A stretch of 64,000 nucleotides of DNA from assembly GCA_017979445.1 (NCBI GenBank), contig CM030717.1:25035288-25099287 (forward strand), in the 5' to 3' direction. Below are positions 11,595 through 21,996 of this stretch, piece after piece (within the stretch, counting starts at the first letter, position 1; every line of letters starts with the position of its first letter). A program made the position numbers and the translations under genes. A model generated the notes under the pieces. It was not told the DNA's origin. It ran no database searches and saw nothing but the letters and a program-made list of their open reading frames with translations. This DNA is from Akebia trifoliata (Eukaryota; Streptophyta; Magnoliopsida; Ranunculales; Lardizabalaceae).

Positions 11595-11981
11595 ATGGTT
11601 TCCAACACCCAATTAAAATTTGACCTTGTATCTCTCATCCACCCCATCCAAGTCAAATCACCCAGTTACCCTATCGTCGGAATAGCTTCACGCGACGAAG
11701 TCTTCACCATGAGCTACGAGCCCTTCGATCTAACCTCAGATGATACATACTATTTATCCCCGCCTCCCTATCGTAGTCCCGTATTCACTAGTTACCTATT
11801 GGCTCAAATGAACCTGAAAATCCCTGTCTCTTTGACAGATGGAGATCCATACTTGTTAACTAAAGAAGATGAGTCTTTCTCCCTTTCGTGCGATGAATTT
11901 AGACATATGACCCAAGGAGGAAGATTCTTTAAGCCACCAGAACTTCGTATTGACAATCCTGCAATCTTGGCGAGAAAATAA
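11595..11981 (+). pseudogene. Tat-B gag C-terminal/linker segment
   Basis: This is an open stretch of 128 codons in the same frame as the preceding nucleocapsid block, separated from it by a single stop. It contains 'CDEFRHMTQGGRFFKPPELR' (residues 98-117), a motif typical of the linker between nucleocapsid and protease in Ogre-like polyproteins. No catalytic residues are expected here. The frame closes at a TAA at 11979, and the protease block begins 40 bp later in the same frame. Confidence 0.7.
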
Positions 11982-12020
11982 ATAGATCTCATTAAAGAGA
12001 ATATCGAAGAAGATGACTCC

Positions 12021-12650
12021 GTGATCAAGCAATTGAAGAAATCAGGGGCCAATATCTCAGTTTGGGATTTTCTTATGGCTTCCACTGCCCATAAGGAAGC
12101 TGTTCTCAAAGCGCTGAGTACAACTCAAGTTTCACTCGATACTTCCCCGGATCAGCTGGCTAGTATAATAGGGGCGACTTATGTAGAGAATATCTTATCC
12201 TTCTTAGACTCAAATCTCCCAAAAGAGGGAGTAAGACACACTAAGCCATTGCACATCATAATCGACTATAACGGGATGAGAGTACCTTTGATTTTAATTC
12301 ATAATAGAGGTGCATTGAATGTTTGCTCTTTGAAGACTACTACTTACCTTGGATTTAAAGCTGAAGATCTCAAGCCCACTAATCAAGGTGTTAGGGCATA
12401 TGATAACACCAAGAGGGATGTACTGGGAATTTTGCACCTTCGATTGTCCACAAGCATAGTTGAATTTCCTGTGGAATTTCAGGTTATTGATATCTAGTCC
12501 TCTTTCAATTTACTGTTAGGAAGACCATGGTTACACCAGATCAAAGTCATACCTTCCACGCTACACCAGAAAGTTAAATTTATGAAAGATGGACTAGTAA
12601 TTACCCTTCATGGAGATGCTGAGATTGGAGGGATTTTAAACAGTACCGAA
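12021..12650 (+). pseudogene. Tat-B aspartic protease pseudogene
   Basis: The retropepsin processes the Gag-Pol polyprotein. The order is a helical lead-in ('ISVWDFLMAS'), 'PLHIIIDYNGMRVPLIL', then the catalytic region, which reads 'IHNRGALNVC' where the family has a D-(N/T)-G-S-A-LN triad. The later 'GVRAYDNTKRDVLG' and 'VEFPVEFQVIDI' blocks are well kept. A stop falls at 12495, after which 'SFNLLLGRPWLHQIKVIPS', the usual protease exit motif, continues in frame. Loss of the catalytic Asp shows this copy would be dead even without the stops. Confidence 0.85.
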
Positions 12651-12750
12651 GCCAAGATGAACCGTTACTGAGATTCAACTAGAACAACAGGGGGTAGAGC
12701 TCAGTAGGTTTGAATTTGAAAAGATATGCCTAATCCAATGGGATCACTCG

Positions 12751-13188
12751 GTGAAAGAATATTTCCCTATCGAGAATACCTCTAACTGCTACATGGCCAA
12801 TATGTTCAAAAAAATGAGATTTTTCCCTGGTATGGGGCTAGGTCGCAAGCAACAAGATATTAAAAAAGCACCAGTGATTAAAGAAGTCATCAGCACATTG
12901 GAACTAGGATATAAGCCTACTAAGGAAGATTGGGCTCAATATTGGAAGACAAAACGAGACAAGGCAAAAATAAAAAGGCAAGAGCGCACCACGGATCTGA
13001 TCAAAATAAAATCTTATCGTAAGATCCTTAATAGATATTTTGTGAAAGAAGGGGAAGACTTCCTTTACTGTGGGTTCCCAAAGTCATTTATTGATCACAT
13101 CACGGGTACTCGTCTGTCGGGATTTGAAATCTTCTTTGGTATGGATTGGCTTAAAAAGGAAGCAAACATAGGAGTGGAAGAAAAATAA
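12751..13188 (+). pseudogene. Tat-B G-patch segment between protease and RT
   Basis: Ogre-like Tat polyproteins carry a G-patch-like RNA-binding motif between protease and reverse transcriptase. Here residues 22-36 read 'MRFFPGMGLGRKQQD', keeping the G-x-G-L-G spine. The rest ('LGYKPTKEDWAQYWKTK', 'YFVKEGEDFLYCGFP') matches the usual linker. The block is in a different frame from the protease and closes at 13188. Confidence 0.75.
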
Positions 13189-13231
13189 GTTGAAGACTGG
13201 CAACTCAACCTAGTCCCTCAACATTGATCAG

Positions 13232-14548
13232 TTGTTCATTGAAGATCATAGTGTCTTAGTGGTGTTAGTTGGGAAGGGGACTCTAAATCCTCAATCTATA
13301 ATCAAACCCGTTGTTGGGTGTCTCTCTCATTATCATGTAATTAGTCATGTGCTACACGTCAAAACTGGGTCTATCAGTCCTATTAGTGCTGTTCAGTCTG
13401 ACGTGTCTAATGATTCCTTTATTTCTGTTGAGTCATGTAAGTTAGTTGTTTCTGCTGATTCAACTGAGTCTGTTATTTCTAGTAAGTCTATTAAGTCTGC
13501 AATGAGTCCTGTTACCACATCTCTTTTTAATGAAATGAAAAAAAAATTTGATTACCCTGAGCACAATGGTAATTTAACTAATAATCTAACTTCGGAAGAA
13601 GAATCTTCTGACGAAGATCCTCCCCCTGAAATAATCAAATTACTTGAACAAGAAAATGAATGTCGGACTCAACCTTTAATGGATGAAATAGAGGTTATGA
13701 ACCTCAGAACAAAAGAAAGTCCTCAAGAGATTTGGATTAGGATCACCATATCTCCTGATGAACGCAAGGAGATAGTAGACTTACTCAGAAAGTTCAAAGA
13801 CGTGTTCGCGTGGTCTTACGAGGATATACCGGGAGTAAGCACAGATATTGTTCAACATTGGATTCTATTATATCCTGATGCTCAACCAATTAAATAGAAA
13901 CGTCGACGTATAAAGCTGGAATGAACTCTAAAGATTAAAAAAGAAGCTATAAAATAGATTAACACTGGATTTTTGGAAGTAGTAGAATACCCTGAGTGGA
14001 TTGCTAATATCGTCCCAGTACCTAAAAAGAATGGAAAAGTCAGAATTTGTGTGGACTTTAGAGACCTAAACAAAGTGAGTCCAAAAGACAGTTTTCATTT
14101 ACCACACATAGATGTTCTAGTGGATAGTACGGCAGGACACACTTTGTTGTCCTTCATCGATGGTTTTTCATGGTACAATCAGATAAAAATGGATCCTCGG
14201 GATATGCAAAAAACGTCGTTCATCACACAGTGGGGAACATTTTGCTACAAGGTTATGCCTTTTGGTTTGAAGAACGCTAGAGCCACCTATCGAAGAGCAG
14301 CTACAACTTTATTGCACGACATGATACAAAAGAAAGTCGAAGTCTATGTAGATGATATGATAGTCATATCTAAGGAACGACTGGGGCACATTGCTGCAAT
14401 AGAAAAGTTTCTCACAAGGATTCAAAAGTACCAACTCCGTCTCAACCCACAGAAATGTGTATTTGCAGTAACTTCTGGAAAACTGTTGGGATTTGTGGTC
14501 AATCAAAGAGGGATTGAAGTAGACCCTGTGAAGATTAAAACCATCTAA
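13232..14548 (+). pseudogene. Tat-B reverse transcriptase pseudogene
   Basis: Two open stretches in one frame (13232-13897 and 13973-14548) separated by three stops. The N-terminal entry motif 'FKDVFAWSYEDIPGVSTDIV' precedes the fingers and palm: 'EWIANIVPVPKKNGKVRICV', 'DLNKVSPKDSFHLPHIDVLV', 'FIDGFSWYNQIKMDPRD', 'MPFGLKNARATY' and the catalytic 'YVDDM'. Counting from 13973, the three catalytic Asp fall at residues 63, 127 and 128 and are intact. GYNQ has become WYNQ and GLKNAGATYQR has become GLKNARATYRR, both unlike the family. A Ser-rich low-complexity stretch near 13380-13510 precedes RT. Clear family call; inactive because of the stops. Confidence 0.92.
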
Positions 14549-15057
14549 GAAATGCCACCATCTGAGACTAAAAAGTAGATTCAAGATTTTTTAGGCAGAA
14601 TCTAGTATGTCAGCAGATTCATCGCTCAACTCACCAATGTCTGCAAACTTATTTTCAAGCTTCTCAAGAAAAATGAACCAACAGTTTGGAATGAACAATG
14701 TCAAAAGGCTTTTGATTAAGTCAAGAAATATCTCTTGAACCTGTCTATTTTGGTTCCACCTACATCGGGTGAACCACTTCTTCTTTATTTGTCAGTCACA
14801 GAAGAAGTTATGGGATGCATGCTTGCACAGCATGGCAAAGGTAATCGCAAACAAAGGGCTATCTACTATATCAGCAAAAAGATGTTAGAGTATGAACGAA
14901 AGTATTCAGCCCTAGAAAAAATTTGTTTGGCACTAGTATGGGCTATTCAGAGACTTCGGCACTATTATTTCATTCAGTTATCTTGTTATCTCGGATGGAT
15001 CATCTCAAATAGCTCTTCGAGAAATCGGTACTAACAGGGAGAACTGCACGATGGTTA
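14549..15057 (+). pseudogene. Tat-B RT thumb and degenerate RNase H (connection domain)
   Basis: Continues from RT after a stop at 14546. 'QDFLGRI' and 'SRFIAQLTNVC' are thumb motifs; 'PLLLYLSVTEEVMGCMLAQH', 'AIYYISKKMLEYERKYSALE' and 'LALVWAIQRLRHYY' are the first RNase H domain. The usual leading catalytic Asp is absent (LYLSVT), which is normal for the Tat lineage, where this domain has become a connection and a second RNase H was acquired. Stops occur near 14576, 14602 and 14717, and a frame shift after 'QLSCYLG' moves the next domain to another frame. Confidence 0.85.
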
Positions 15058-15595
15058 TTGTTGTTATCAGAATTTGACATCACACATGTTACACAAAAAT
15101 CTATCAAGGGGAGAGCCGTGGTAGAATACTTGGCAGATAATCTAGTGGTAGAAGGAATATGGCTTGTTAATCAATTTTCAGATGAGAATATCTTCCATGT
15201 TGAAAAGGAACCGCAGAATCAAACATGGCAGCTATACTTTGATGGGGCCGCCAATCAAAATGGGTATGGAATAGGGGCAGTTCTGTTTTCTCCTGAAGAT
15301 TGCCACATTCCTAGCGCTATTAAGTTAGCATTTTCTAACACCAATAATATAGTAGAATATGAAGCGTGCATCTTTACGCTTGAAGCTGCTTTGAATCTGG
15401 GCATTACATAAATTGAAATTTTCGAGGATTCAGCCTTGGTCATACATCAATCATTGGAAGAGTGGAAAACTAGGGATGAAAAGTTGAAGCCTTATTATGA
15501 GTATCTGTTAAACTTAGTAAGTTTAAAGATATTCTGTTCCAGCACCTGTCAAAGGAAGATAATATATTACTGACGCGTTAGCCACTCTCTCTTCA
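15058..15595 (+). pseudogene. Tat-B archaeal-type RNase H (aRNH) pseudogene
   Basis: The extra RNase H is a signature of Tat elements. Counting from 15058, 'WQLYFDGAANQNGYGIG' supplies the first Asp (residue 62), 'NNIVEYEACIFTLEAALNLG' the Glu (residue 100), and after a stop at 15409 'IEIFEDSALVIHQSLEEW' supplies the next Asp. 'KTRDEKLKPYYEYLLNL' follows. The end near 15590 is frame-shifted. All three core acidic positions are kept, which shows the lineage clearly although the gene is broken. Confidence 0.9.
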
Positions 15596-16447
15596 ATGAT
15601 CCATTTGCTCCTTGGCATGGAATTGAAGCCGATCACCATTGAACTCAAAGACAAACCTGCATATTACCATCATATCAACATTGCTACTCGACTACCTGAT
15701 GGAAAGCCATGGTATACAGATGTCAAAAGAGTGTTGGAAAAACAAGAATTCCCGGAAGAAGCATCGAGGAAGGAACGACAAATCCTACAAAAATTAGCAT
15801 CTCAATTCATCCTGTGCGCGGAAAGTTTATACAAAAGGTCTTATGATGGGATTCATTTTTCATGCGTCGATGAAGATCGGGCTGAACAGATAATGGTGGA
15901 ATTACATTCAGGGGACTGTGGTCTTCACATGAATAGGAAAATGTTAGCTAGGAAAATTATGAGATAAGGGTATTACTGGCCCACAATGGAAATAGATTGT
16001 CATCACATAGTCAAAACCTGTCACAAATGCCAAATATATGCAAACCTCATACATGTGCCACCTTCTCAATTAGTTGGTTTGACTTCACCGTGGCCATTCT
16101 CAGTTTGGGGAATTGACATTATTGGTAAAATATCGCCTAAGGCATCAAACGAGCATGAATACATTCTAGTTGCTATCGATTATTTTACTAAGTGGATCGA
16201 AGCTGCCTCTTATGCTATCCTCAAGGCATCTCAAGTTGTAAAGTTTATCCAAACAAACCTTATCAGTCGATATGAGGTACCTTCGGAATTGATCTCTGAT
16301 AATGGATCACACTTTAAAGTAGAAGTTATTATACTGTGTTCGAAGTTCAAAATCTCACACCACAAATCATCTCCTTACCATCCTCAGACCAATGGAGCAG
16401 TTGAAGCAGCCGATAAGAATCTGAAGACAATCATCAGGAAAATGTGA
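15596..16447 (+). pseudogene. Tat-B integrase pseudogene (zinc-binding and catalytic domains)
   Basis: The zinc-binding domain is seen as 'ELHSGDCGLHMNRKMLARKI', then after a stop at 15965 'YYWPTMEIDC' and 'TCHKCQIY', giving the HH-CC set. The catalytic core, counted from 15986, has 'VWGIDIIGK' (Asp44), 'ELISDNGSHF' (Asp105) and 'YHPQTNGAVEAADKNLK' (Glu140), a complete D-D-E triad. 'VAIDYFTKWIEAA' is also as expected. The frame ends with TGA at 16447. Apart from two stops, this is the best-kept domain of Tat-B. Confidence 0.92.
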
Positions 16448-16930
16448 CAATCACATCGAGATTGGTCAGAAAAATTGCCGTTTGCACTATGGCATGGAAG
16501 CAGTCTTGCAAGTCGAAATGGAAATCTCATATTTTAGGGTTTTGTTGGAAAGTCAGTTGTCAAAAATGGATTGGGTTCGTCAACAGTATGAAGAATTAAA
16601 TTTGATCGAAGAAAAATGACTAAGAGCTTTGTACCACGTGCAGGTTTATCAAAGAAGATTCGCCTGTGCGTTTGATAAAAAGATCAAGGCCTGTTACTTA
16701 CAAGTCGGAGATTTGGTACTCAAAGAGAATCGGACACTTATCTTTGACCCTAGAGGGAAGTTCAAGCCAAATTGGGAGGTTAGTTCATTATCAAAGAAAT
16801 ATTACCAGGAAAAGCTGTCAGACTTCAAGATCATAATGGAATCGAATTACCAAAACCAACCAATCTTGACCAAATCAAACGGTACTACATTTAAGGAGGT
16901 CATCTTTGGCCGAATCAATTCTCTTGCTAC
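16448..16930 (+). pseudogene. Tat-B integrase C-terminal tail
   Basis: Past the stop at 16447, the sequence continues with a degraded 'RLPFALWHGS'-like segment and 'VYQRRFACAFDKKIKACYLQ' and 'VGDLVLKENRTLIFDPRGKF', the usual integrase C-terminal block ending in a 'KFKPNWE' motif. A further frame change gives a tail similar to the '...NLDQIKRYY' ending of this lineage near 16860-16895. Several frame changes and stops are present. Pol ends here; the rest up to the LTR is noncoding. Confidence 0.75.
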
Positions 16931-17049
16931 CCAGTTCAATATCTCATTTCTCAACCCTTTGCAACTTTTTTTTAAAAAAATAAAAAAAATAAAAATAAAT
17001 AAAATAATACATTTTTCTTTCTCGGCCCTATCACCTAACCTAGGGGACG

Positions 17050-17690
17050 AGAAAAATCGAAACTACGTTTTGGTCTGATCCCAAAAATCTGGGGTACGTA
17101 AGCAACCTGAGAAGTTACTTTAGGCCCAACCACATCAAAATAAAAAATATATATTTTGCTACATGAAAATATAAATATGTTGTAAAATAGGGAAGAAAGT
17201 TTAAAGAAAAATAAATAAATGCCACACAAGGGGTATTCGGGTTTTTGAGCCTTATAATTCCTTTCTTTTTATACCTAGTCCTAAGCTTACCCATAAAAGT
17301 CCTCCTAAGTACCGTGCGAAAAGTCAAGGAAGATAGCAAAGCATGATCAGATAGTAATTCCAAAAGTTCAGAAAAATAAAAATGGGGCCTGCTAAGTTGA
17401 AAATCCGAAAGGGCGACTTAAGCAAAAATTAAGGCAAGCTCACAAGGTTGAAAATCTGAAAGGACGGTCTTGGCAATAATTAGAACAAAAAAAAAGCTTG
17501 GTAAGTTGAAAACCCGAAAATGCGACTTAGGCAAAAATTAAGGCAAGCTCCAAGGTTGAAAATCTGAAAGGACGACTTTGGCATCAATTAGAGTACGAAA
17601 AAAAAAGCTCACTAGATCGAAAACTTGAAAAGGCGATCTAGGCAAATGTTAGAGCAACAAAAAAAAATAGAAAAAAATCTAAGGAGGTTC
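17050..17690 (+). repeat. Tat-B 3' noncoding block: conserved motif plus GTTGAAAAYCYGAAA module
   Basis: 'gaaactacgttttggtctga' then 'ggtacgtaagcaacctgaga' and 'agttactttaggcccaacc' match the equivalent block at 7520-7600. From about 17395 the module 'gttgaaaatccgaaagggcg', followed by 'acttaagcaaaaattaaggc', repeats five times with changes (17397, 17443, 17497, 17550, 17613). The repeats in one element resemble those in the other, so the module predates this insertion. Confidence 0.75.
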
Positions 17691-18299
17691 GAGCCGAAAC
17701 ATCAGAAGTCTGAATAATCAAGTTCAACACTTAGCTTAAACTAGGAAAAGACTCAGAAGCCACAAGTATCTTGTCTACGATTGATCTGAAATTTTTTTTT
17801 ACTTCCCCAAGTGAATCAAAGGGGGAGAAGGGTGAATTCTATGATAAGTCTCAGAAGGAAATATTTTACTTTCTTGAGCCTACTTAAAATCTTCAATATA
17901 AAAAGTCGAAATTAAAAGTTGAATCTTTATTGCGCTTGTGGTAATCAAATATTTCAAACCTTCATACAAGGGGCATTTTCTTTCTTCTCTGATATGTAGT
18001 TTCCCCCTTATTACTAGGGGCATTTTTTGTTTTTGTACAAGATGTGTTCAATACAATGTTTCCTATCAAACTAGGTGCATTTTTTATTTCAAGCTTGATT
18101 AATGTTAATCCTAAAAGATAATGGGAACCCCAAATTTAAGGTTACCCTTGATAGCATTCTTTTTTTGAAAATCCTTGAGGCTAAAATGAAGTTAAAATTT
18201 TGAAAAACCTTGAGGTTCAAATAGAAGCGTTTCTAATCTCACATTGAGTTGTGCCCAGAGATTAACTCATTACCCTTTCACCTAGAATAGGAGATAGGG
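17691..18299 (+). other. Noncoding 3' region of Tat-B
   Basis: No gene or recognised motif. Three loosely similar 'aggggcatttt' strings (near 17968, 18017 and 18076) hint at an old short repeat. AT-rich, between two repeat blocks of the same element. Confidence 0.5.
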
Positions 18300-18745
18300 T
18301 ATTCTTTCTTTCCCAGATCTATTCACTCCCAGAATCAATTATTCTTTTCCAGATTTATTTTTAAACATTCTTTCTCAAATATATTCATTCTCAGTTTCAA
18401 TCATTCTTTTTCAGATTAATTTTCAATCATTTTTTCCCAGAGCTATTCATTCCCAGATTCAATCACTCTTTTCCAAATTCATTTTCAAATATTCTTTTTC
18501 AGATTCATTTTCAATCATTCATTTCCAGAGCTATTCATTCCCAGATTCAATCACTCTTTTCCAGATTTATTTTCAAACATTCTTTTCCAGATCTATTCAT
18601 TCCCAGATTCAATCATTCTTTTCCATATTCATTTTCAATCATTCTTTCCCAGAGCTATTCATTCTCAGTTTTAATCACTCTCTTCCAAATTTATTTTCAA
18701 TCATTCTTTCCCAGATTCATTCCTTCCTTCCCAGTTTTACTCAGC
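18300..18745 (+). repeat. Degenerate pyrimidine-rich tandem repeat (CATTCTTTCCCAGA type)
   Basis: Strings such as 'tcccagatctattcattccc', 'agattcaatcattctttt' and 'ccagatttattttcaaacat' recur about every 75-80 bp, roughly five to six times, each internally made of shorter CATTC-bearing sub-repeats. It abuts the 34-bp array without a gap and belongs to the 3' noncoding part of Tat-B. Confidence 0.75.
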
Positions 18746-18747
18746 CA

Positions 18748-19188
18748 ATGCCGTCGAGGGTTTTCTCAGAATTATGCTCAGATGTCGTCGAGGGTTTTCT
18801 CAGAATTATGCTCAGATACCGCCAAGGGTTTCTCGAAATTATGCTCAGATACCACCGAGGGTTTTCTAGAAATTATGCTCAGATGCTGCCGAGGGTTTTC
18901 TCAAAATTATGCTCAGATGCCGCCAAGGGTTTTCTCAAAATTATGCTTAGATATCGCCGAGGGTTTTCTCGAAATTATATTCAAATACAGCCGAGGGTTT
19001 TCTCGGAATTATGCTCAGATGCCGTCGAGGGTTTTCTCGAAATTATGCTTAGATACCGCCGAGGGTTTTCTCGCAATTATGCTCAGATATAGCTGAGGGT
19101 TTTCTCAGAATTATGCTCAGATGCCGCGGAAGGTTTTCTTAGAATTATGCTCAGATACCGCCAAGGATTTTCTTGGAATTATGCTCAG
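18748..19188 (+). repeat. 34-bp minisatellite, about 13 copies
   Basis: The unit is 34 bp: 'atgccgtcgagggttttctc' plus 'agaattatgctcag'. Copies start at 18748, 18782, 18816, 18849, 18883 and so on to about 19155; the one at 18816 is 33 bp. Because 34 is 1 modulo 3, all forward frames stay open for long stretches and give repetitive open frames of about 100-115 codons here. I do not regard these as genes. Confidence 0.95.
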
Positions 19189-19335
19189 ATTATGCTCGAT
19201 TTATGTCAGTTTATACTCACTTTATGCTCAGATTTCACTCAGTTCTCACTTAAACTCTTTGAAATTTGTCTTAGATTTTAAGTGCACTACTTGCACATTT
19301 GTTTCGTTAGTGAAGGAGAATTTTCTAAAAATTCA

Positions 19336-19440
19336 AGAATCTGACGCTGTCAGTGAGAGCTCGCGCTCAAAGACCTGACAAACCTGACACTGCCAGTGAG
19401 AGCTCGTGCTCAAGGACTTGACAAATTTTAATTCTGGGAG
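19336..19440 (+). repeat. Short tandem repeat (GAGAGCTCGYGCTCAARGAC)
   Basis: 'cagtgagagctcgcgctcaa' and 'cagtgagagctcgtgctcaa' occur about 46 bp apart, followed by a weaker third copy, 'gagagttcgtcctcaatgat'. It lies just upstream of the Tat-B polypurine tract. Confidence 0.75.
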
Positions 19441-19578
19441 AGTTCGTCCTCAATGATCCGAACTCCCTTACGAATTGTTAAATCAGGCTACAAAATGAAC
19501 TGTCACTAGCTTTGGCATTCGGATATCGCACTATATACCAAAATAGATTTGTTATCTAGTTTGCTTCAACCCTCTACC

Positions 19579-19591
19579 AAAAAGGGACATC
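19579..19591 (+). promoter_or_regulatory. Polypurine tract of Tat-B
   Basis: A purine-rich 'aaaaagggacatc' lies directly before the TGTAGACACC start of the LTR. This is the expected plus-strand primer position, and it shows that the LTR at 19592 is a 3' LTR. Confidence 0.8.
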
Positions 19592-20462
19592 TGTAGACAC
19601 CCCATTTTGGCACTCACCTGATTAATCAACTCGTCAACCCGATTGCAATGATTCTCAATGATGGATGTTTATTCCAATGCTTTATTTGTTACTAGATATG
19701 TTTCAGAAATTCAGATAAGGTATCTCAAACTAAAAAAACTATAGAAACTGCACTACGCTACGAAAATATAACCCCAAAAGCCTAGAAATCATCATTTTCT
19801 ATATAAAAAGAAGTTTCACGATAAAAATCACTAAAAAATGATCAAATTATCAAAATACCCCTAACATCAAAACATCCTTAGAGCCTACATTACGCTTAGG
19901 AAAATCCTTTCAAACACATAAAACAATAATTCTAAACCAAATAAATCATTCGCCAATTTTCACAAAATTTGATAAAATTACGAAAATGCCCCTCATAAAG
20001 TTCATCACCATTTTGCACAAATTTTTTTATAAATGACACAAATCAAGATTCCTATTTAATTCCTTACAAAAAAAATTGATTCCAAAACATTCTGGAATTT
20101 TGAAAGACAACTTAAAACTCAAAAAGTCCTCTTTGAGGGCAAAGCGATAATTTTATAATTTTAAGAATTAAAAATTCTAAAATTAATAATTAAAACATTA
20201 ATTAAATTCAATCAAGTATGACTAAAGTCAAAACCCTAATTTTTAGTCAATCAAGTAAGACTAAAGTCAAAACCCTAATCAATCTAATAAGAACAAAGTC
20301 AAACCCTAATAGAATTATAATCAAATACTAACTCTATCTAAAATAATTCTAATCAAATACTAACTTTATCTAATGTAATTCTAATTAAACACTAGGTGGC
20401 GACTCCCAAACCTCAAAAATCAAAAGTGGATCCGCACACCCCGCGGATTGAGGGTGTTTTCA
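19592..20462 (+). repeat. Tat-B 3' LTR with an internal deletion
   Basis: Starts TGTAGACACCCC and ends in ...GAGGGTGTTTTCA. At about 871 bp it is half the length of the related 1748-bp LTR at 48287. The missing part is internal: 'attaaacacta' is joined straight to 'ggtggcgactccc', whereas about 580 bp lie between those points (about 49390-49970) in the longer LTR. The TATA and U5 region are lost, so this LTR should lack promoter function. Confidence 0.85.
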
Positions 20463-20485
20463 CACAGCTACTCATATCCTCTACC

Positions 20486-20498
20486 AAAGAGTGGCATT
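20486..20498 (+). promoter_or_regulatory. Second polypurine-tract-like sequence
   Basis: 'aaagagtggcatt', preceded by 'cctctacc' exactly as in Tat-B, lies directly before the next LTR start. Only 36 bp separate it from the end of the previous LTR. Confidence 0.65.
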
Positions 20499-21996
20499 TA
20501 TAGACACCCAATTTTTGCATTCACTTGATTAATGAACTTATCAACATAATGGCGGTAGTTCCCAATGATGGACGGATATTCTAAAGATTTTTCTTTGTCA
20601 CTAAACATATTTTCATAAAGCTCAGATGAGAATTCGAAGCTAACAAACCTTAGAAACTTCACTACGTTAGGAAAATATGACTCGAAACATATAAATCATC
20701 ATTTGGGAATTAAAAGAAGCTTTACAATAAAAATTATTAAAAAAATGACTAAATTACCAAAATACTTCTGATACCATGACATCACTAGAGGTTACATTAC
20801 ACTTAGGGAAATCCTTTTGAACATTAAAATGACAACATATAACCAAATAAACTATTTTTCCAATTTTCACAAGAAATTAACAAATAACCAAAATTTCTCT
20901 TGTAGGGCCCACACCCATTTCATGCAAAAAATTTATAAATGACATAAAAAATAGTCTCATTGAATTCCTTATGAAAAATCGACTCTGAAACATCCCAAAA
21001 CATCAAAAAATGACATCCCAATGGAAAAACACTCGTTGAGAGCAGAATGGTAATTTTTCAATTCTAAAATTTAAAAATCTGAAATCAATAATTAAAAATC
21101 TTAATTAAAATAAAGTGAAATCTTAATTAATCAAATTAAAAATTTTAAACAAATAAATACAATTAATAAAGCCCGTGAGACAATTTCAAGTGGCGACCTA
21201 TTTATTCAAGTAGGGCTCACTTGATATTTAAAGAATCATCTATCGATAGTCTCAAAGAATTTAAAATAATTAAATAAACCCTCCACCAAGGGGTTATACA
21301 AAACATTAAAAAATAATTCTACGTAACTAAAAAAACTTAATCTAAATAGAAACTCACTTAAATCTTATCTAAACCTAACTTGAAGGTTAGTTAGAAATGG
21401 ATTCTATATAGAAAAGACCTAATCTAACTTTACATAAAAAAGCCATCTCTATCTTTAAATCTCGCATGACTTCAGAAACCTTAGAGAAAGTAGGTCAGAA
21501 ACTTATTAAAATATTCCAAAAACCCTAAATTTGAAGCTCCAACTCAATACCTAACTACTCAGCCTTGATTTTTCACCCGAAAAATACTTAGAAATCCTAA
21601 CAAACACCTAGAAAAGTCAAAAAGTATTTAGATCTACCAAAAGAAATTTTCATCTTGAAGTTTAGAAGCAGATATAAAAGAGGAAACAGACCAAGAAACT
21701 TAGCACGAGGAACCTTCACCATGAGTTTCTGAGGGAACTAATTCTTGCAATCACCCTAGTAAAACAAGTAAACTTTTTACTCTTATTCTAGATTTAGGTT
21801 ATTTTTTTTGCAATGTAAATCTTTAAGAATAGTAGAAACTAGTTTTCATTGGACGAGATTGGTGTTTAAAACCTTCCAATCCCGTAACCTGATCCCTGTA
21901 CCCATAGTTTATTTGTAGATTTTGATTTATCTTATTTTGAGTCAAATTTTTATTCTTAAAACAAGGTGGTGACTCCAGATATTGAGTCATAGGGTG
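20499..21996 (+). repeat. LTR of the TATAGACACC subfamily, 3' end missing
   Basis: It matches the 2293 LTR over its first 640 bp and the 1-440 fragment over its last 400 bp ('gagattggtgtttaaaacc', 'aaggtggtgactcc'). It is cut at 21996, before the expected terminal GGGCGCTTTCA, by the solo LTR that begins TGATGAG. Its own polypurine tract lies just upstream, so it is another 3' LTR placed in tandem with that of Tat-B. Confidence 0.8.

Noticed and set aside
11804..12109. 101-codon minus-strand open frame
   Set aside because: Shadow of the gag/protease segment, which has clear family motifs on the plus strand.
10340..16930. Endogenous pararetrovirus (caulimovirid)
   Set aside because: The domain order with integrase and a second, archaeal-type RNase H, plus polypurine tract and LTR, is that of a Ty3/gypsy Tat element; no movement protein or inclusion-body gene is present.
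18748..19096. Two overlapping plus-strand open frames of 104 and 115 codons with a repetitive protein
   Set aside because: They are frames of the 34-bp minisatellite; the same peptide repeat appears in each frame because the unit length is not a multiple of three.
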